Of a DNA stretch of 64,000 bases, positions 29,117 to 37,931 are shown one piece after another. Numbering within the stretch: the stretch's first letter is position 1; every line of letters begins with the position of its first letter. The position numbers were made by a program, and so were the translations under genes. Under the pieces are notes generated by a model. That model was not told where the DNA came from. It ran no database searches and saw nothing but the letters and a program-made list of their open reading frames with translations. Origin of the DNA: SZUA-320 sp963707875 (lineage in GTDB: Bacteria; Gemmatimonadota; Gemmatimonadetes; Gemmatimonadales; GWC2-71-9); contig CAVPRU010000014.1 of assembly GCA_963707875.1 (NCBI GenBank), forward strand, positions 744,001 through 808,000, written 5' to 3'.

Positions 29117-29172
29117 CGACCGCCTGCCCGCGACCGCCTACCCGCGCCCACCTACCCGCACCCGCCTAGCCG
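29117..29172. repeat. 14-base tandem repeat, four units
   Basis: Four consecutive units (29117, 29131, 29145, 29159) follow the consensus CGACCGCCTACCCG, with one to four changes each. The array starts 7 bases after hairpin A2 and ends 12 bases before the pdxA stop. It may have arisen by slippage; no function is evident. Confidence 0.8.
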
Positions 29173-29184
29173 CCCGAACCCGGC

Positions 29185-30081
29185 CTAGCGCACCGCCAAC
29201 CGGACGGCCAACTCGAGCGCCCCGCGCATGCTCGACGGATCCGCCACCCCCTGGCCCGCGATGTCCAGGGCGGTGCCATGGTCCGGACTGGTCCGGGGGA
29301 ACGGCAGCCCCAGGGTGACGTTCACGGCCTGCCCGAAGGACGCCACCTTGATGGCGGTCATCCCCACATCGTGATACGGCGCCAGCACCGCGTCGAACTC
29401 TCCTCGCATCGCGCGCACGAAGACGGTGTCCGCCGGCAACGGACCCGCGGCACCGAGCGCCACCGCCGCCGGTCGGAGGATGCGCTCCTCCTCGTCGCCG
29501 AACAGACCCTGCTCCCCGGCGTGCGGGTTGAGCGCGCAGAGCGCCAGTCGGGGGGTCTCGATCCCGAACCAGTCCCGGAGCGCGCGCTGGGCGACTCGCC
29601 CGGTCCGGAGAATGGCCTCCTGGGTGAGGAGCGCCGGGACATCGCGCAGCGCGACATGGGTGGTGACCAGCACGACGCGGAGCCGATCGGAGGCCAGCAT
29701 CATGGCCACATCGACGTCGCCCGCCAGGTGGGCCAGCCATTCCGTGTGTCCGGACCAGGGGAATCCGGCCAGACGGATCGCGTGTTTCTCGATAGGAGCG
29801 GTGACCAGGGCCCGCACCTGGCCCTCGAGGGCGAGCCGGGCGGCGGTTTCGACCGCCCGGCCCGCGAGAAGGCCGGCCCGGCGCGCCCGGCCCTGGGCGT
29901 CACCGCCGTCCTGCCAGCGACCGACGCCGACCCGCTCGGCTGCGGGGAGCTCGGCAATGAGATTGTCGGGGCCAACCACCACCCATTCGGCGGTGTCGAC
30001 TTGAGAGAGGGCGCGGGCCGTGATTTCAGGCCCGATCCCGCGCGGATCTCCGAGAGTGACGGCGACCCGCGGCCGGGTCAC
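29185..30081 (-). CDS. pdxA: 4-hydroxythreonine-4-phosphate dehydrogenase
   Basis: PdxA oxidises 4-phosphohydroxy-L-threonine in the DXP-dependent vitamin B6 pathway. The 298-residue product has GDPRGIGPEI at the N-terminus, APIEKHAIRLAGFPWSGHTEWLA with a metal-ligand His, LNPHAGEQGLFGDEE and PYHDVGMTAIK with further metal ligands, and the closing GLPFPRTSPDHGTA. Length is slightly shorter than E. coli PdxA (about 329). The start is GTG 30081, overlapping the stop of surA as GTGA. The surA-pdxA order is conserved in many Gram-negative bacteria. It is the last gene of a six-gene minus-strand operon. Confidence 0.93.
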   Translation of the reverse strand: MTRPRVAVTLGDPRGIGPEITARALSQVDTAEWVVVGPDNLIAELPAAERVGVGRWQDGGDAQGRARRAGLLAGRAVETAARLALEGQVRALVTAPIEKHAIRLAGFPWSGHTEWLAHLAGDVDVAMMLASDRLRVVLVTTHVALRDVPALLTQEAILRTGRVAQRALRDWFGIETPRLALCALNPHAGEQGLFGDEEERILRPAAVALGAAGPLPADTVFVRAMRGEFDAVLAPYHDVGMTAIKVASFGQAVNVTLGLPFPRTSPDHGTALDIAGQGVADPSSMRGALELAVRLAVR

Positions 30082-31418
30082 GAGCCGCCGCGGATGTCCA
30101 CGTAGGTCGCGTTCCGGAGCCCGTCGAGGAACCGGCGGAGAGCCATCTGCTCGCCCAGCTGGTTCCGGATCGTGTCCTTGACATCCTCGTAGGTAAACTC
30201 CCCCGCCAACCGACGTTCCTCCATCCTGACCACCGCGAACTTGGTCCGGAGCGGGGCCCCTTCCACCGGGAGGGCAAACACTTCCGAGAGCTCGCCCACC
30301 TTGAGCCCCGCCATCGGCTCGGCGTAGGCGGGGATCAGCTGGTTGGCGGTGAGATCCCTGATCTCCCGGAGTTCCTGCGAGTCATGATTGACCCGCTGGG
30401 CCGAGTCGAACGAGGCCCCTGCCGCGAGAGCGGAACGCATCGCCACGGCCCGGGCACGAGCGCTGTCGGCATCGTCCAGGGTGATTTCCGGGATGATCAG
30501 GATGTGTCGGGCGAGGACCTCGGCGGGCTGCACCCGTTCGACCTGGATCAGGTGGATGCCGAACGGGGTCTCGACCGGATCGGACACCACCCCGACCCGG
30601 AGCCGGAACGCCACCTCCTCGAATTTGGGTTCCATGGCCCCCCGCCGGAACCAGCCGAGGGAACCACCCAGGTCCTTGGAGCCGGGGTCCTGGGAGAACC
30701 GCCGGGCCGCGGTGGCAAAGTCCTCCCCCCGCCGCAACTCGGTGAGGATCGAGTCCGCGATGGCGATGGCGCGGGCCTTGGCCGCCTCGCTCGCCTTGGG
30801 GGCCACCACGATCTGCCGGAAGGTCATCGTTTCCGGCCGTTGCTGACTGGCCCGCTGAGACTCCCAGGAGGCCCGCATCTCGCGATCGGTCGGAATGACC
30901 GGCTTGATCTTCCCGGCACTCTTGAGGTACTCGAGCAGCCGGTTGGCCGTCAACTGCTTCCGCTGCCGGTCGGTCAGCCACCGGCGGTACTCGTCCGGCG
31001 TCTGGAACCCGGTAACCCGGATCTGCTCCCGAAAGGCCTGGTCGGAGGGGTAGTCCTGGCGGGTCTTGCGAAACAGCTCATCGACCGCGCTGATCACCTC
31101 CTCCTCGGTGACCTTGACCATGGTGTCGGCCGAGGCCCGAAGGAACATGAGCTCCAGATCGATCAGGTCCCCAAGCGCCTGCTGGCGCAGCGCGAGCTGC
31201 ATTTTGGGATCGGTGGGCGCCGGCTGACCACGGAGCAGGGTAAAGGCCTGCTCTTCCACCTCCGAGGCGAGAATGGAGGTGTTCCCCACCACCGCCACGA
31301 TCCGGTCCACGGTGTCAGGCTTGGCCGCCGGCTGGGCCACCAGTGGCGCGGCCGCGCCCCCGAAGAGGAGCGCGGCCACGGCACCGGCAACGTGGATGGT
31401 CACCGCCCGGTAGCTCAT
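30078..31418 (-). CDS. surA: SurA-type periplasmic peptidyl-prolyl isomerase
   Basis: A periplasmic chaperone that escorts outer-membrane proteins. The 446 residues begin with a signal peptide (ends near VAQPAA, residue 32) and a SurA N-terminal helical domain (VDRIVAVVGNTSILASEVEEQ). The first parvulin domain is about 195-300 (MTFRQIVVAPK, DLGGSLGWFRRGAM, PFGIHLIQVE). The second starts at about 305 (VLARHILIIPE) and lacks the usual GGxLGW loop, so it is probably inactive. The C-terminal helix follows. The start overlaps the stop of the upstream isomerase gene (ATGA). Co-location with pdxA supports the SurA call. Confidence 0.9.
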   Translation of the reverse strand: MSYRAVTIHVAGAVAALLFGGAAAPLVAQPAAKPDTVDRIVAVVGNTSILASEVEEQAFTLLRGQPAPTDPKMQLALRQQALGDLIDLELMFLRASADTMVKVTEEEVISAVDELFRKTRQDYPSDQAFREQIRVTGFQTPDEYRRWLTDRQRKQLTANRLLEYLKSAGKIKPVIPTDREMRASWESQRASQQRPETMTFRQIVVAPKASEAAKARAIAIADSILTELRRGEDFATAARRFSQDPGSKDLGGSLGWFRRGAMEPKFEEVAFRLRVGVVSDPVETPFGIHLIQVERVQPAEVLARHILIIPEITLDDADSARARAVAMRSALAAGASFDSAQRVNHDSQELREIRDLTANQLIPAYAEPMAGLKVGELSEVFALPVEGAPLRTKFAVVRMEERRLAGEFTYEDVKDTIRNQLGEQMALRRFLDGLRNATYVDIRGGS

Positions 31419-32863
31419 GGGGTCGGCGGGGGGCCTCCCGGCACCGGGGCCGGTCCGGGCGCTGGCTGGATCGGCCCGGGCTGGCTGGCAGCGGCGGCGG
31501 CCGAGTCCGCGGTCACCTGCGCATTGTAGAGTTCCATGACCCGGGTGAGGCCGGCCCGGTTGAGTCCCGCTCGGGGCCCGGTCTCACGCAGGTATCCGGC
31601 GAGGGCCTGGGAGAACGGTCGGAATTGTGCCTGACCGGCCACCAGCTGGTCCATGAACCGCTCGACCCGCGACAGCGCCGAATCGGTCCGCTGAGCCTTG
31701 GGCAGGGTGGAATCAGACACGACCGAGTCCGACAGGCCGATCGAGGCCGCGAGTTGATCCACCGTGGCCCGGTACGACAGCTGGACCGCCTGCCAATCGG
31801 CCTGGCCAAGACCCACATTCGCCTTTCGGGCATCGGCGAGAACCAGTTCGTTCTGGGCCAGGTTGGTCACAAAGTCTTCGATGACCGTGTCCGGCTGAGC
31901 CGCGATCTGGAACTTGGCATTTGGCGGGAAGGCTTCGACCCAGCGCGCGAGGTCGCCCAGGGTGAAGTTGCCGCCCGAGAGCTTGACCAGGGCCCGGCGG
32001 GACTTCCGGGCCTTGTCCAGGTCCACCATGGCCTCCTTGACCACCGGGCCAACCCCCTTGACCACCTCGAGCTTCCGATCGCTCGACAGCCGGTCCATGT
32101 AGGCCGAGTCCTGCACGATCCCGTTGCGCGTCTCCATCCAGGCTACGAACCGGGCCCGCGACTCGTCCAGTGTGGGGCGGCGGATCAGGTGCCATCCGAA
32201 CGGGCTCTGCACTACTCCGCTGACCTGCCCAGGCTCGAGCGCCCAGGCCGCCTCCTCGAATTCCGGCACGAACTGACCGCGCGGTCCGACGCCCAGGTAG
32301 CCGCCATCGTCCTTGGTGGCGTCGTTGTTCTCCGCCGCCAGTTCCGCGAAGTCGGCCCCGCCCCGAATCCGGGCCAGGGTCCCCGCGACCAGGCCCTTCA
32401 CGGCGGCCGTGTCCCGGGCGGTCGTCCCGGCCGGCATCTTGAGGATGTGCTGGAACAGCCGGACCTCGCCGGCCGCGTAGACGCTGTCCGCGGCGGCGGC
32501 GCTCGGCGCCGGCCAGGTCTTGGCGAGGCTGTCCCGCCACACGGTCACCAGCCCCTGGGTGATCTCGGGCCACATGACCCGGGCCACCACGGTGGAGTCG
32601 CTGGACAGGCCACCGTTGACGCGCGCCTGGGCGAACAGGGTGAGGTCAACCCAGAGATTGGCCACGTATTCCGCGCCCTCCGGACTGACCCGGCCGCTCT
32701 GCACCGCGCTCATCAAGCCGAGCATCCGATCGGTCGTCAGCTTCCGGGAGCCGGCGGTCGCGACCACGTCGGCCTGAGCCGAGAATGCGTCGCGCAGGCC
32801 TTCACAACCGCTCACGGTGATGGTCACGACCGCCAGTCCGGCAAGCCACTTCGGGTTCCGCAT
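31415..32863 (-). CDS. PrsA-like parvulin foldase lipoprotein
   Basis: A 482-residue predicted lipoprotein: from ATG 32863 the signal ends in lipobox VSGC (Cys20). An N-terminal SurA/PrsA-like helical part is followed by one parvulin domain near 155-260 (LFQHILKMP, DGGYLGVGPRGQFVPEFEEA, PFGWHLIRRP). A long helical C-terminal region ends in a proline-rich tail. It is likely a membrane-attached foldase working beside SurA, which is encoded next. ATG 32863 is preceded by GAGAGGA at 7-8 bases; the ribosome site overlaps the mfd stop at 32875. The duplication of parvulin genes in tandem suggests separate clients. Confidence 0.85.
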   Translation of the reverse strand: MRNPKWLAGLAVVTITVSGCEGLRDAFSAQADVVATAGSRKLTTDRMLGLMSAVQSGRVSPEGAEYVANLWVDLTLFAQARVNGGLSSDSTVVARVMWPEITQGLVTVWRDSLAKTWPAPSAAAADSVYAAGEVRLFQHILKMPAGTTARDTAAVKGLVAGTLARIRGGADFAELAAENNDATKDDGGYLGVGPRGQFVPEFEEAAWALEPGQVSGVVQSPFGWHLIRRPTLDESRARFVAWMETRNGIVQDSAYMDRLSSDRKLEVVKGVGPVVKEAMVDLDKARKSRRALVKLSGGNFTLGDLARWVEAFPPNAKFQIAAQPDTVIEDFVTNLAQNELVLADARKANVGLGQADWQAVQLSYRATVDQLAASIGLSDSVVSDSTLPKAQRTDSALSRVERFMDQLVAGQAQFRPFSQALAGYLRETGPRAGLNRAGLTRVMELYNAQVTADSAAAAASQPGPIQPAPGPAPVPGGPPPTP

Positions 32864-32874
32864 GCCAAGTCCTC

Positions 32875-35800
32875 TCAAGTTGGTTGTCCGTTGCCGAGCG
32901 CGGCCCGCAGGGCCCGCACCAGCGCCGGGATGATGTCCTCGCCCCCCAGCCGCTCCAGGCGGAGGGAGAGGGGAATGGTCCGTCGCACTTCGGCCGCCAG
33001 CTGGACATGCTCCAGGGCGGCGGTCAGCCCAGCCAGCCGGGGGGCCACCCCCTGCCGGAAAGTAATCCGGGCCTCGTTGCCCCGGACCAGCACATGCTGG
33101 AGACCCAGGGCGGCGCCGAGGACCCGGATCCTGGTCATGTCCAGGAGGTGCTCCGCCTCCGGTGGGAGGGGGCCGAACCGCTCACGCAGTTCCTGGCGCA
33201 GCTCATCAATTTCACCAGAGTAGGCCGCTCGCGCCAGTCGGCGGTAGAGCGACAGCTTGCTCTCGTCGTCCGGGATGTACTCATCGGGCAGCCCCACGGC
33301 CCGGTCGAACACGACGTCGGGAGGTGCCGGGGCCTGCTCGCCCCCCTGACCGCGGAGCGCCCGGACCGTCTCTTCGAGCCACCGGAGGTACAGGTCGAAC
33401 CCCACCGCTTGGGCGTGCCCAGACTGTTCCGACCCCAGCAGGTTGCCGGCCCCCCGGAGTTCCATGTCCTTGAGCGCGATCCGATATCCAGCCCCCAGTT
33501 CGGTATGATGCTCCAGCACTTTCAGCCGGTCCTCGGCGCCCGGATCGATCGAGTCCGGAACCACCAGATAGCAGTAGGCCCTCCGGTGGCTGCGCCCGAC
33601 CCGGCCCCGCAGCTGGTAGAGCTGCGCCAGACCGAGCCGATGGGCATCGTGGACCACCATGGTGTTGGCGTTCGGCACATCAAGCCCCGATTCGACAATC
33701 ATGGTGGAGATAAGGATATCCACCTCTCCGGCCACAAACCGCTCCATCACCCGCTCCAGCTCGTGGCTGGCCATCTGGCCGTGGGCCACCGCGGTCCGGG
33801 CCCTCGGGGCCAGCCGCCGGACCCGGGCGGCCACGGTCTCGATCGTCTCGATCCGGTTGTGCACCACGAAGACCTGGCCCCCCCGGTCGAGCTCCCGGGC
33901 GAAGGCCTCATCCAGAAGGGCATCGTCCCAGGGCTCGACGAAGGTGAGGACTGGAGACCGGTCGCGCGGCGCGGTCTCGATGATGGTCATGTCGCGCAGC
34001 CCGGCCAGCGACATGTGCAGGGTGCGGGGGATCGGGGTGGCCGTGAGGGTCAGCACGTCGACCGCCAGCTTCAGTTCCTTGAGCCGCTCCTTGTGGCGGA
34101 CCCCGAACCGGTGTTCCTCGTCGACCAGCAGGAGGCCGAGATCCTTGAAGAGCACATCCTTGCTCAGTAGCCGGTGGGTCCCGATCACCACATCGATGCC
34201 GCCCTGCCCCAGCCGGGTCAGCACCTCCTTCTGGGCCTTGCTGCTCCGGAACCGGGACAGCACCTCGACGGTGACCGGGTAGTCGGCCAGTCGTTCGGTG
34301 AACGTCCGACCATGCTGCTCCGCGAGAATCGTGGTCGGCACCAGGACCGCGACCTGTTTGCCGCCTTGCACGGCCTTGAATGCGGCCCGGACCGCGATCT
34401 CGGTCTTGCCGTAGCCGACGTCGCCAACCAGGAGCCGGTCCATCGGCACCGGACGTTCCATCTCCTGCTTGATGTCCGCCGTGGCGGTCCGCTGGTCCGG
34501 GGTGTCCTCGTAGAGGAAACTCGACTCGAGTTCCCGCTGCCATCGGGTGTCGGGCGGAAAGGGATAGCCCGCCGAGACCTTGCGGCGGGCGTACAGGTCG
34601 AGGAGCTCGGAGGCCATCTGCCGGATCGCCGACCGGGTCCGATCCCGAACCCGCTTCCAGCTGCTGCCCCCCAGCTTGTGGAGTCGGGGCGGCGGGGCGT
34701 CCCCGTCACTGCCCGCCGAGCGGTACGGCTCCAGCTGTTCCAGTCCGTAGAGCGGGACGTTGAGCCGGTCGCCACCTTCGTACTCGACCACGGCGGCCTC
34801 GATCGAGCCGCCACCGCCATCCTGGATGGTTGTCAGTCCGCGGTAGATCCCGATGCCGTGATCCAGATGGACCACGTAGTCGCCGACGGTGAGCTCCCCG
34901 GTGAGCAGGCTCGGCGCCGCCTCGCGGTAGCGCCGGGCTCGCCGGAGCCGTCGGGCCCGGCGGAAAATCTCGTGGTCGGTCAGCACCCGGAGCGACGGCA
35001 TCAGGAAACCGCCGTCCACCGCCCCGACCGCGAGGGTGGCCTGGGCCACACCCCGCTCGTCCTCCAGCAGCTCGGTGAGTCGCTCGAGTTGACCCTCGTT
35101 GTCGCACAGGATCAAGGTGGGGGTGGGGCCCCGGAGCAGTCGCCGCAAGGCGGGCAGGTCCCGGTTGATCGCCTCGGGCGGGAAGAACCCCACCTGGAGA
35201 TCAGGACGCTCGTCGTCGAGGACCAGGCGGGGAAAGGCCTCCAGCGAGCGGGCCCATTCCGGCGGCGGTTCCAGAATCGCCTCCCGACTCGGCACCAGTT
35301 CGCCGTGCCGCCGGGCGAGATCGAGATGGTGTTCCGCTTCGCCCCAGGCGCGGGCCACCTCCTCGGCATCGGCCCCGGCCCGTTCCTGGAGTATCAGGGC
35401 GTCGGCCGGCAGCAGCTGGAGCAGGGTCTTCCGGGAGGCGGTGGTGGGGACAGCTTCATCGTCCGGCACGCTGGTGATCGGGAGGACGGTCACCCGGTCC
35501 GAGGCGTCGCCCGAGCGCTGGGTCGTCAGGTCAAAGGCCCGGATGGACTCCAGGGTGTCGCCCCACCACTCGCCGCGCATCGGGTGCGCCATGCCGAAAC
35601 CATACAGGTCGATGATCCCACCCCGGATCGCGAACTCGGCCACCGAAGTGACGGTCGGGACCCGCTGGTAGCCCATGCGTTCGAGCGCGGTCACCGCATC
35701 GGCCAGCCGGAGGGGCTGACCGGCCCGGAGCTCGAGGCGGAGCCGGTTCAGGGCATCGGGCACCCGGGTCCGTTCCGCCGTGGCCCGAACCGTGGTCACC

Positions 35801-36153
35801 AGAATCGTCAGTCGGCCCCGAAGCAGCCCTTCGATCGTCTCGATCCGCTCGCCGGCGATTTCGTAGTGGGCCTCCTCTTCCCCGAGTGATTCCCGCTGGG
35901 GATAGAGCCCCACCGCGCGGTCGGTGAGCTGGGCCAGGTCCGACATCCATCGGTCGGCGTCGGCCGGCGTGGCCGCCACCACGGTGATCAGCCGGTCCGG
36001 CCGCTGCTCGGCCAGCCAGGCGACCAGCAGCGCCGGGCTGGAACCCGGCAGCCCGCCCAGCGCCAATCGTTGCCCCCGCCCGGGAAGCCGTCCCAGGATC
36101 CGTCCCGCGGCGGGAGTCGTGCCAAAGGCATCGAGCAAACCAGTGAGCGTCAT
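32875..36153 (-). CDS. mfd: Transcription-repair coupling factor
   Basis: Mfd removes stalled RNA polymerase and recruits UvrA. The 1092-residue product shows the UvrB-like N-terminal module (about 1-330, FAIRGGIIDLYGFGM), the polymerase-interacting CarD-like domain (about 430-500, GDYVVHLDHGIGIYRG, VPLYGLEQLEPY) and the RecG-like motor. In the motor, Walker A is GDVGYGKTEIA, the DEEHRFG box lies near 680 and TATPIPRTLHMSL follows. Motif V/VI is in LRGRVGRSHRRAYCYL. The TRCF C-terminal domain closes it. Length is near normal (about 1150). The start overlaps the stop of the BatA-like gene by ATGA. The identification is certain. Confidence 0.97.
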   Translation of the reverse strand: MTLTGLLDAFGTTPAAGRILGRLPGRGQRLALGGLPGSSPALLVAWLAEQRPDRLITVVAATPADADRWMSDLAQLTDRAVGLYPQRESLGEEEAHYEIAGERIETIEGLLRGRLTILVTTVRATAERTRVPDALNRLRLELRAGQPLRLADAVTALERMGYQRVPTVTSVAEFAIRGGIIDLYGFGMAHPMRGEWWGDTLESIRAFDLTTQRSGDASDRVTVLPITSVPDDEAVPTTASRKTLLQLLPADALILQERAGADAEEVARAWGEAEHHLDLARRHGELVPSREAILEPPPEWARSLEAFPRLVLDDERPDLQVGFFPPEAINRDLPALRRLLRGPTPTLILCDNEGQLERLTELLEDERGVAQATLAVGAVDGGFLMPSLRVLTDHEIFRRARRLRRARRYREAAPSLLTGELTVGDYVVHLDHGIGIYRGLTTIQDGGGGSIEAAVVEYEGGDRLNVPLYGLEQLEPYRSAGSDGDAPPPRLHKLGGSSWKRVRDRTRSAIRQMASELLDLYARRKVSAGYPFPPDTRWQRELESSFLYEDTPDQRTATADIKQEMERPVPMDRLLVGDVGYGKTEIAVRAAFKAVQGGKQVAVLVPTTILAEQHGRTFTERLADYPVTVEVLSRFRSSKAQKEVLTRLGQGGIDVVIGTHRLLSKDVLFKDLGLLLVDEEHRFGVRHKERLKELKLAVDVLTLTATPIPRTLHMSLAGLRDMTIIETAPRDRSPVLTFVEPWDDALLDEAFARELDRGGQVFVVHNRIETIETVAARVRRLAPRARTAVAHGQMASHELERVMERFVAGEVDILISTMIVESGLDVPNANTMVVHDAHRLGLAQLYQLRGRVGRSHRRAYCYLVVPDSIDPGAEDRLKVLEHHTELGAGYRIALKDMELRGAGNLLGSEQSGHAQAVGFDLYLRWLEETVRALRGQGGEQAPAPPDVVFDRAVGLPDEYIPDDESKLSLYRRLARAAYSGEIDELRQELRERFGPLPPEAEHLLDMTRIRVLGAALGLQHVLVRGNEARITFRQGVAPRLAGLTAALEHVQLAAEVRRTIPLSLRLERLGGEDIIPALVRALRAALGNGQPT

Positions 36154-37931
36154 CGGCCCGACCGACGCCCGGCCGCGAGCCCGGCGTCACCGAGGGCCAG
36201 GAGCAGGGCAAGCCACAGGAGCGGCGGACGGAGGTCGGTTCGGGCGCCGGCGGTGAAGGCGACCTCCCGTACCTCGTCCGCAGCAACCACCCGGGCCCCG
36301 GGCCACAGATCCCGGACTTCCCCGGCGGTGGCCGCCTCGAGCAGCGATTCACGGGGGTCAGGGTTCACGTTGATGACGCCGAGCGTGTCCCGGCCGGCGA
36401 GGATGAAGTGGGGCCCGAGGCTGCCGGGAACGAACACGGCCCCCCCTTCCACCCCGGCGCGCCCGCCCCCGGCAAGCACCGCATCGGCCAGTGCGGGCAG
36501 GCGGACCGGATCCCCGGGAGCCGCGTCGAGCAGAACCAACTCCCCGGCCGCGAGGCGATTCACCAGGGCATCGACGAAGGGCACGAACTCCGCACTCAAT
36601 GGAAGGCCGGTCCAGGTGGTGTCGAGTCGACTGGCCAGGAGGACGGTGGAACCGCTCCGCACCAACCAGGGGGTGCCTGCCATCCGGATGAGTACCTCGC
36701 CGGAATCGGCTCCGACCGGGTTGAGGGCGTATCGCCTCAGGACCCGCTGGGAGCCGAGCAGGGCCACCGAGTCCGTCATCCCGCCCGGGGCGAGGGCGCC
36801 ATAGCGCCACGACACCCCGCGCGCGGCAAGTGCCCGGTTGAGGGCTCCCAGCCGAGCCGGATCGGCGGGGGGCATGACCACGGAGGCCCCCGCTGACGCG
36901 TCGCCCAGGGTGACAACATCCCCGCGGACGATCCGGCCCGCATCCCGGAGGACCTCGGCGGCGGCCGCCAGGAACCGGTCGCCGGCGTCCCACCGGACCC
37001 GGGCTGGCGGCGCGATCCGGACCATCGCCTCCCGGCGATCGTCGAGCCGGAGTTCATCCGGGGCGAGCTCCGCCACTACGGTGGTCCACCCGGCCCCGGA
37101 CACCGGCACCGAAAGGCCGACCGGCCGTCCAACCGCCACCAACCCCGGCCGCGCCGGGTGCTGCCCGAGCGTGAGGGAAACCGGCCGTGACTCCCCGTCC
37201 TGACCAGCGACCGTGAGGGTGACCAGGGCACGACCCGGCATCCAGGGCTGGTTCCCCGGCGCAAGATCGGACAGGCCCAGATTGGCCACCGGCGCCGGGG
37301 GTGGAACGGCCACGGTCACAGGGCCGGTGCCGGTCGCCCCGGAAAGCGCGCTCCGCTGAAGATCAGTCACCATCAGCGTCTCGCCGGGTCGTGCGTCCCC
37401 GGCCAGGATGGCTCGGGCCTGAGAGAGGGCAATACCGAGGTCGAGGCGAACCGGGAGCGGCGCCAGACTGTCGAGCAGCTCGCGCAGGGTGACCGGATCG
37501 CCCCGACGGGGGAGCCCATCCGCCGGCAAGAGCCACAGCGCATCGTCCGATGAAGCCCGGTCCAGCACCGCTCGGGCGGCGACTCGCAGCTGGTCGATGG
37601 TGGGGGTCCCACCGGCCGTCAGTGCACTGCTCAGCGAGTTGTCGAAGATCAGCACCATCGCGGTCGGAGCGTGGCCTGCCGCGTGGCCACCCGGCCGGGT
37701 GGGCCCCGCGGCGGCGAGCACCAGGGTCACGATCAACAGGGTCCGCACCAGCAACAGCAGGAGGTGTTGGAGATTGAGCCGTCGCTGATGGTGGCGGGCG
37801 GTATCGGCCAGGTACTGCACCGCGGGAAAGTCGACGGTGGGTGGCTCCTTGCGGGCAAAGAGGTGAAGCAGGATCGGGACTGCTGCGACCAGCAGCCCAG
37901 CCAGCACCCAGGGAGTCGTGAAGCCGATCAC
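36150..37931 (-). CDS. BatA-like membrane protein with N-terminal double-TM domain and VWA-like part
   Basis: A 593-residue membrane protein. The first 80 residues, starting at GTG 37931 with IGFTTPWVLAGLLVAA, contain the two transmembrane helices and the LLHLFARKEPP linker of the BatA double-transmembrane family. A von Willebrand A-like fold follows, with LIFDNSLSS keeping the DxSxS metal site. The central 400 residues are beta-rich, and a final hydrophobic helix (LLWLALLLALGDAGLAA) is near the end. It is translationally coupled to the DUF58 gene (GTGA) and to mfd (ATGA). In other bacteria DUF58 and BatA proteins come with a MoxR AAA ATPase; none is in this window. Function likely envelope stress or assembly, unproven. 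Confidence 0.8.
   Translation of the reverse strand: MIGFTTPWVLAGLLVAAVPILLHLFARKEPPTVDFPAVQYLADTARHHQRRLNLQHLLLLLVRTLLIVTLVLAAAGPTRPGGHAAGHAPTAMVLIFDNSLSSALTAGGTPTIDQLRVAARAVLDRASSDDALWLLPADGLPRRGDPVTLRELLDSLAPLPVRLDLGIALSQARAILAGDARPGETLMVTDLQRSALSGATGTGPVTVAVPPPAPVANLGLSDLAPGNQPWMPGRALVTLTVAGQDGESRPVSLTLGQHPARPGLVAVGRPVGLSVPVSGAGWTTVVAELAPDELRLDDRREAMVRIAPPARVRWDAGDRFLAAAAEVLRDAGRIVRGDVVTLGDASAGASVVMPPADPARLGALNRALAARGVSWRYGALAPGGMTDSVALLGSQRVLRRYALNPVGADSGEVLIRMAGTPWLVRSGSTVLLASRLDTTWTGLPLSAEFVPFVDALVNRLAAGELVLLDAAPGDPVRLPALADAVLAGGGRAGVEGGAVFVPGSLGPHFILAGRDTLGVINVNPDPRESLLEAATAGEVRDLWPGARVVAADEVREVAFTAGARTDLRPPLLWLALLLALGDAGLAAGRRSGR

Noticed and set aside
29117..29172. Possible CRISPR array.
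   Set aside because: Units are 14 bases and directly adjacent, with no spacers and no cas genes.
28695..29188. Short open frames on both strands of paired-hairpin element A.
   Set aside because: They overlap the hairpins, are Arg/Gly/Pro-rich and have no ribosome sites.
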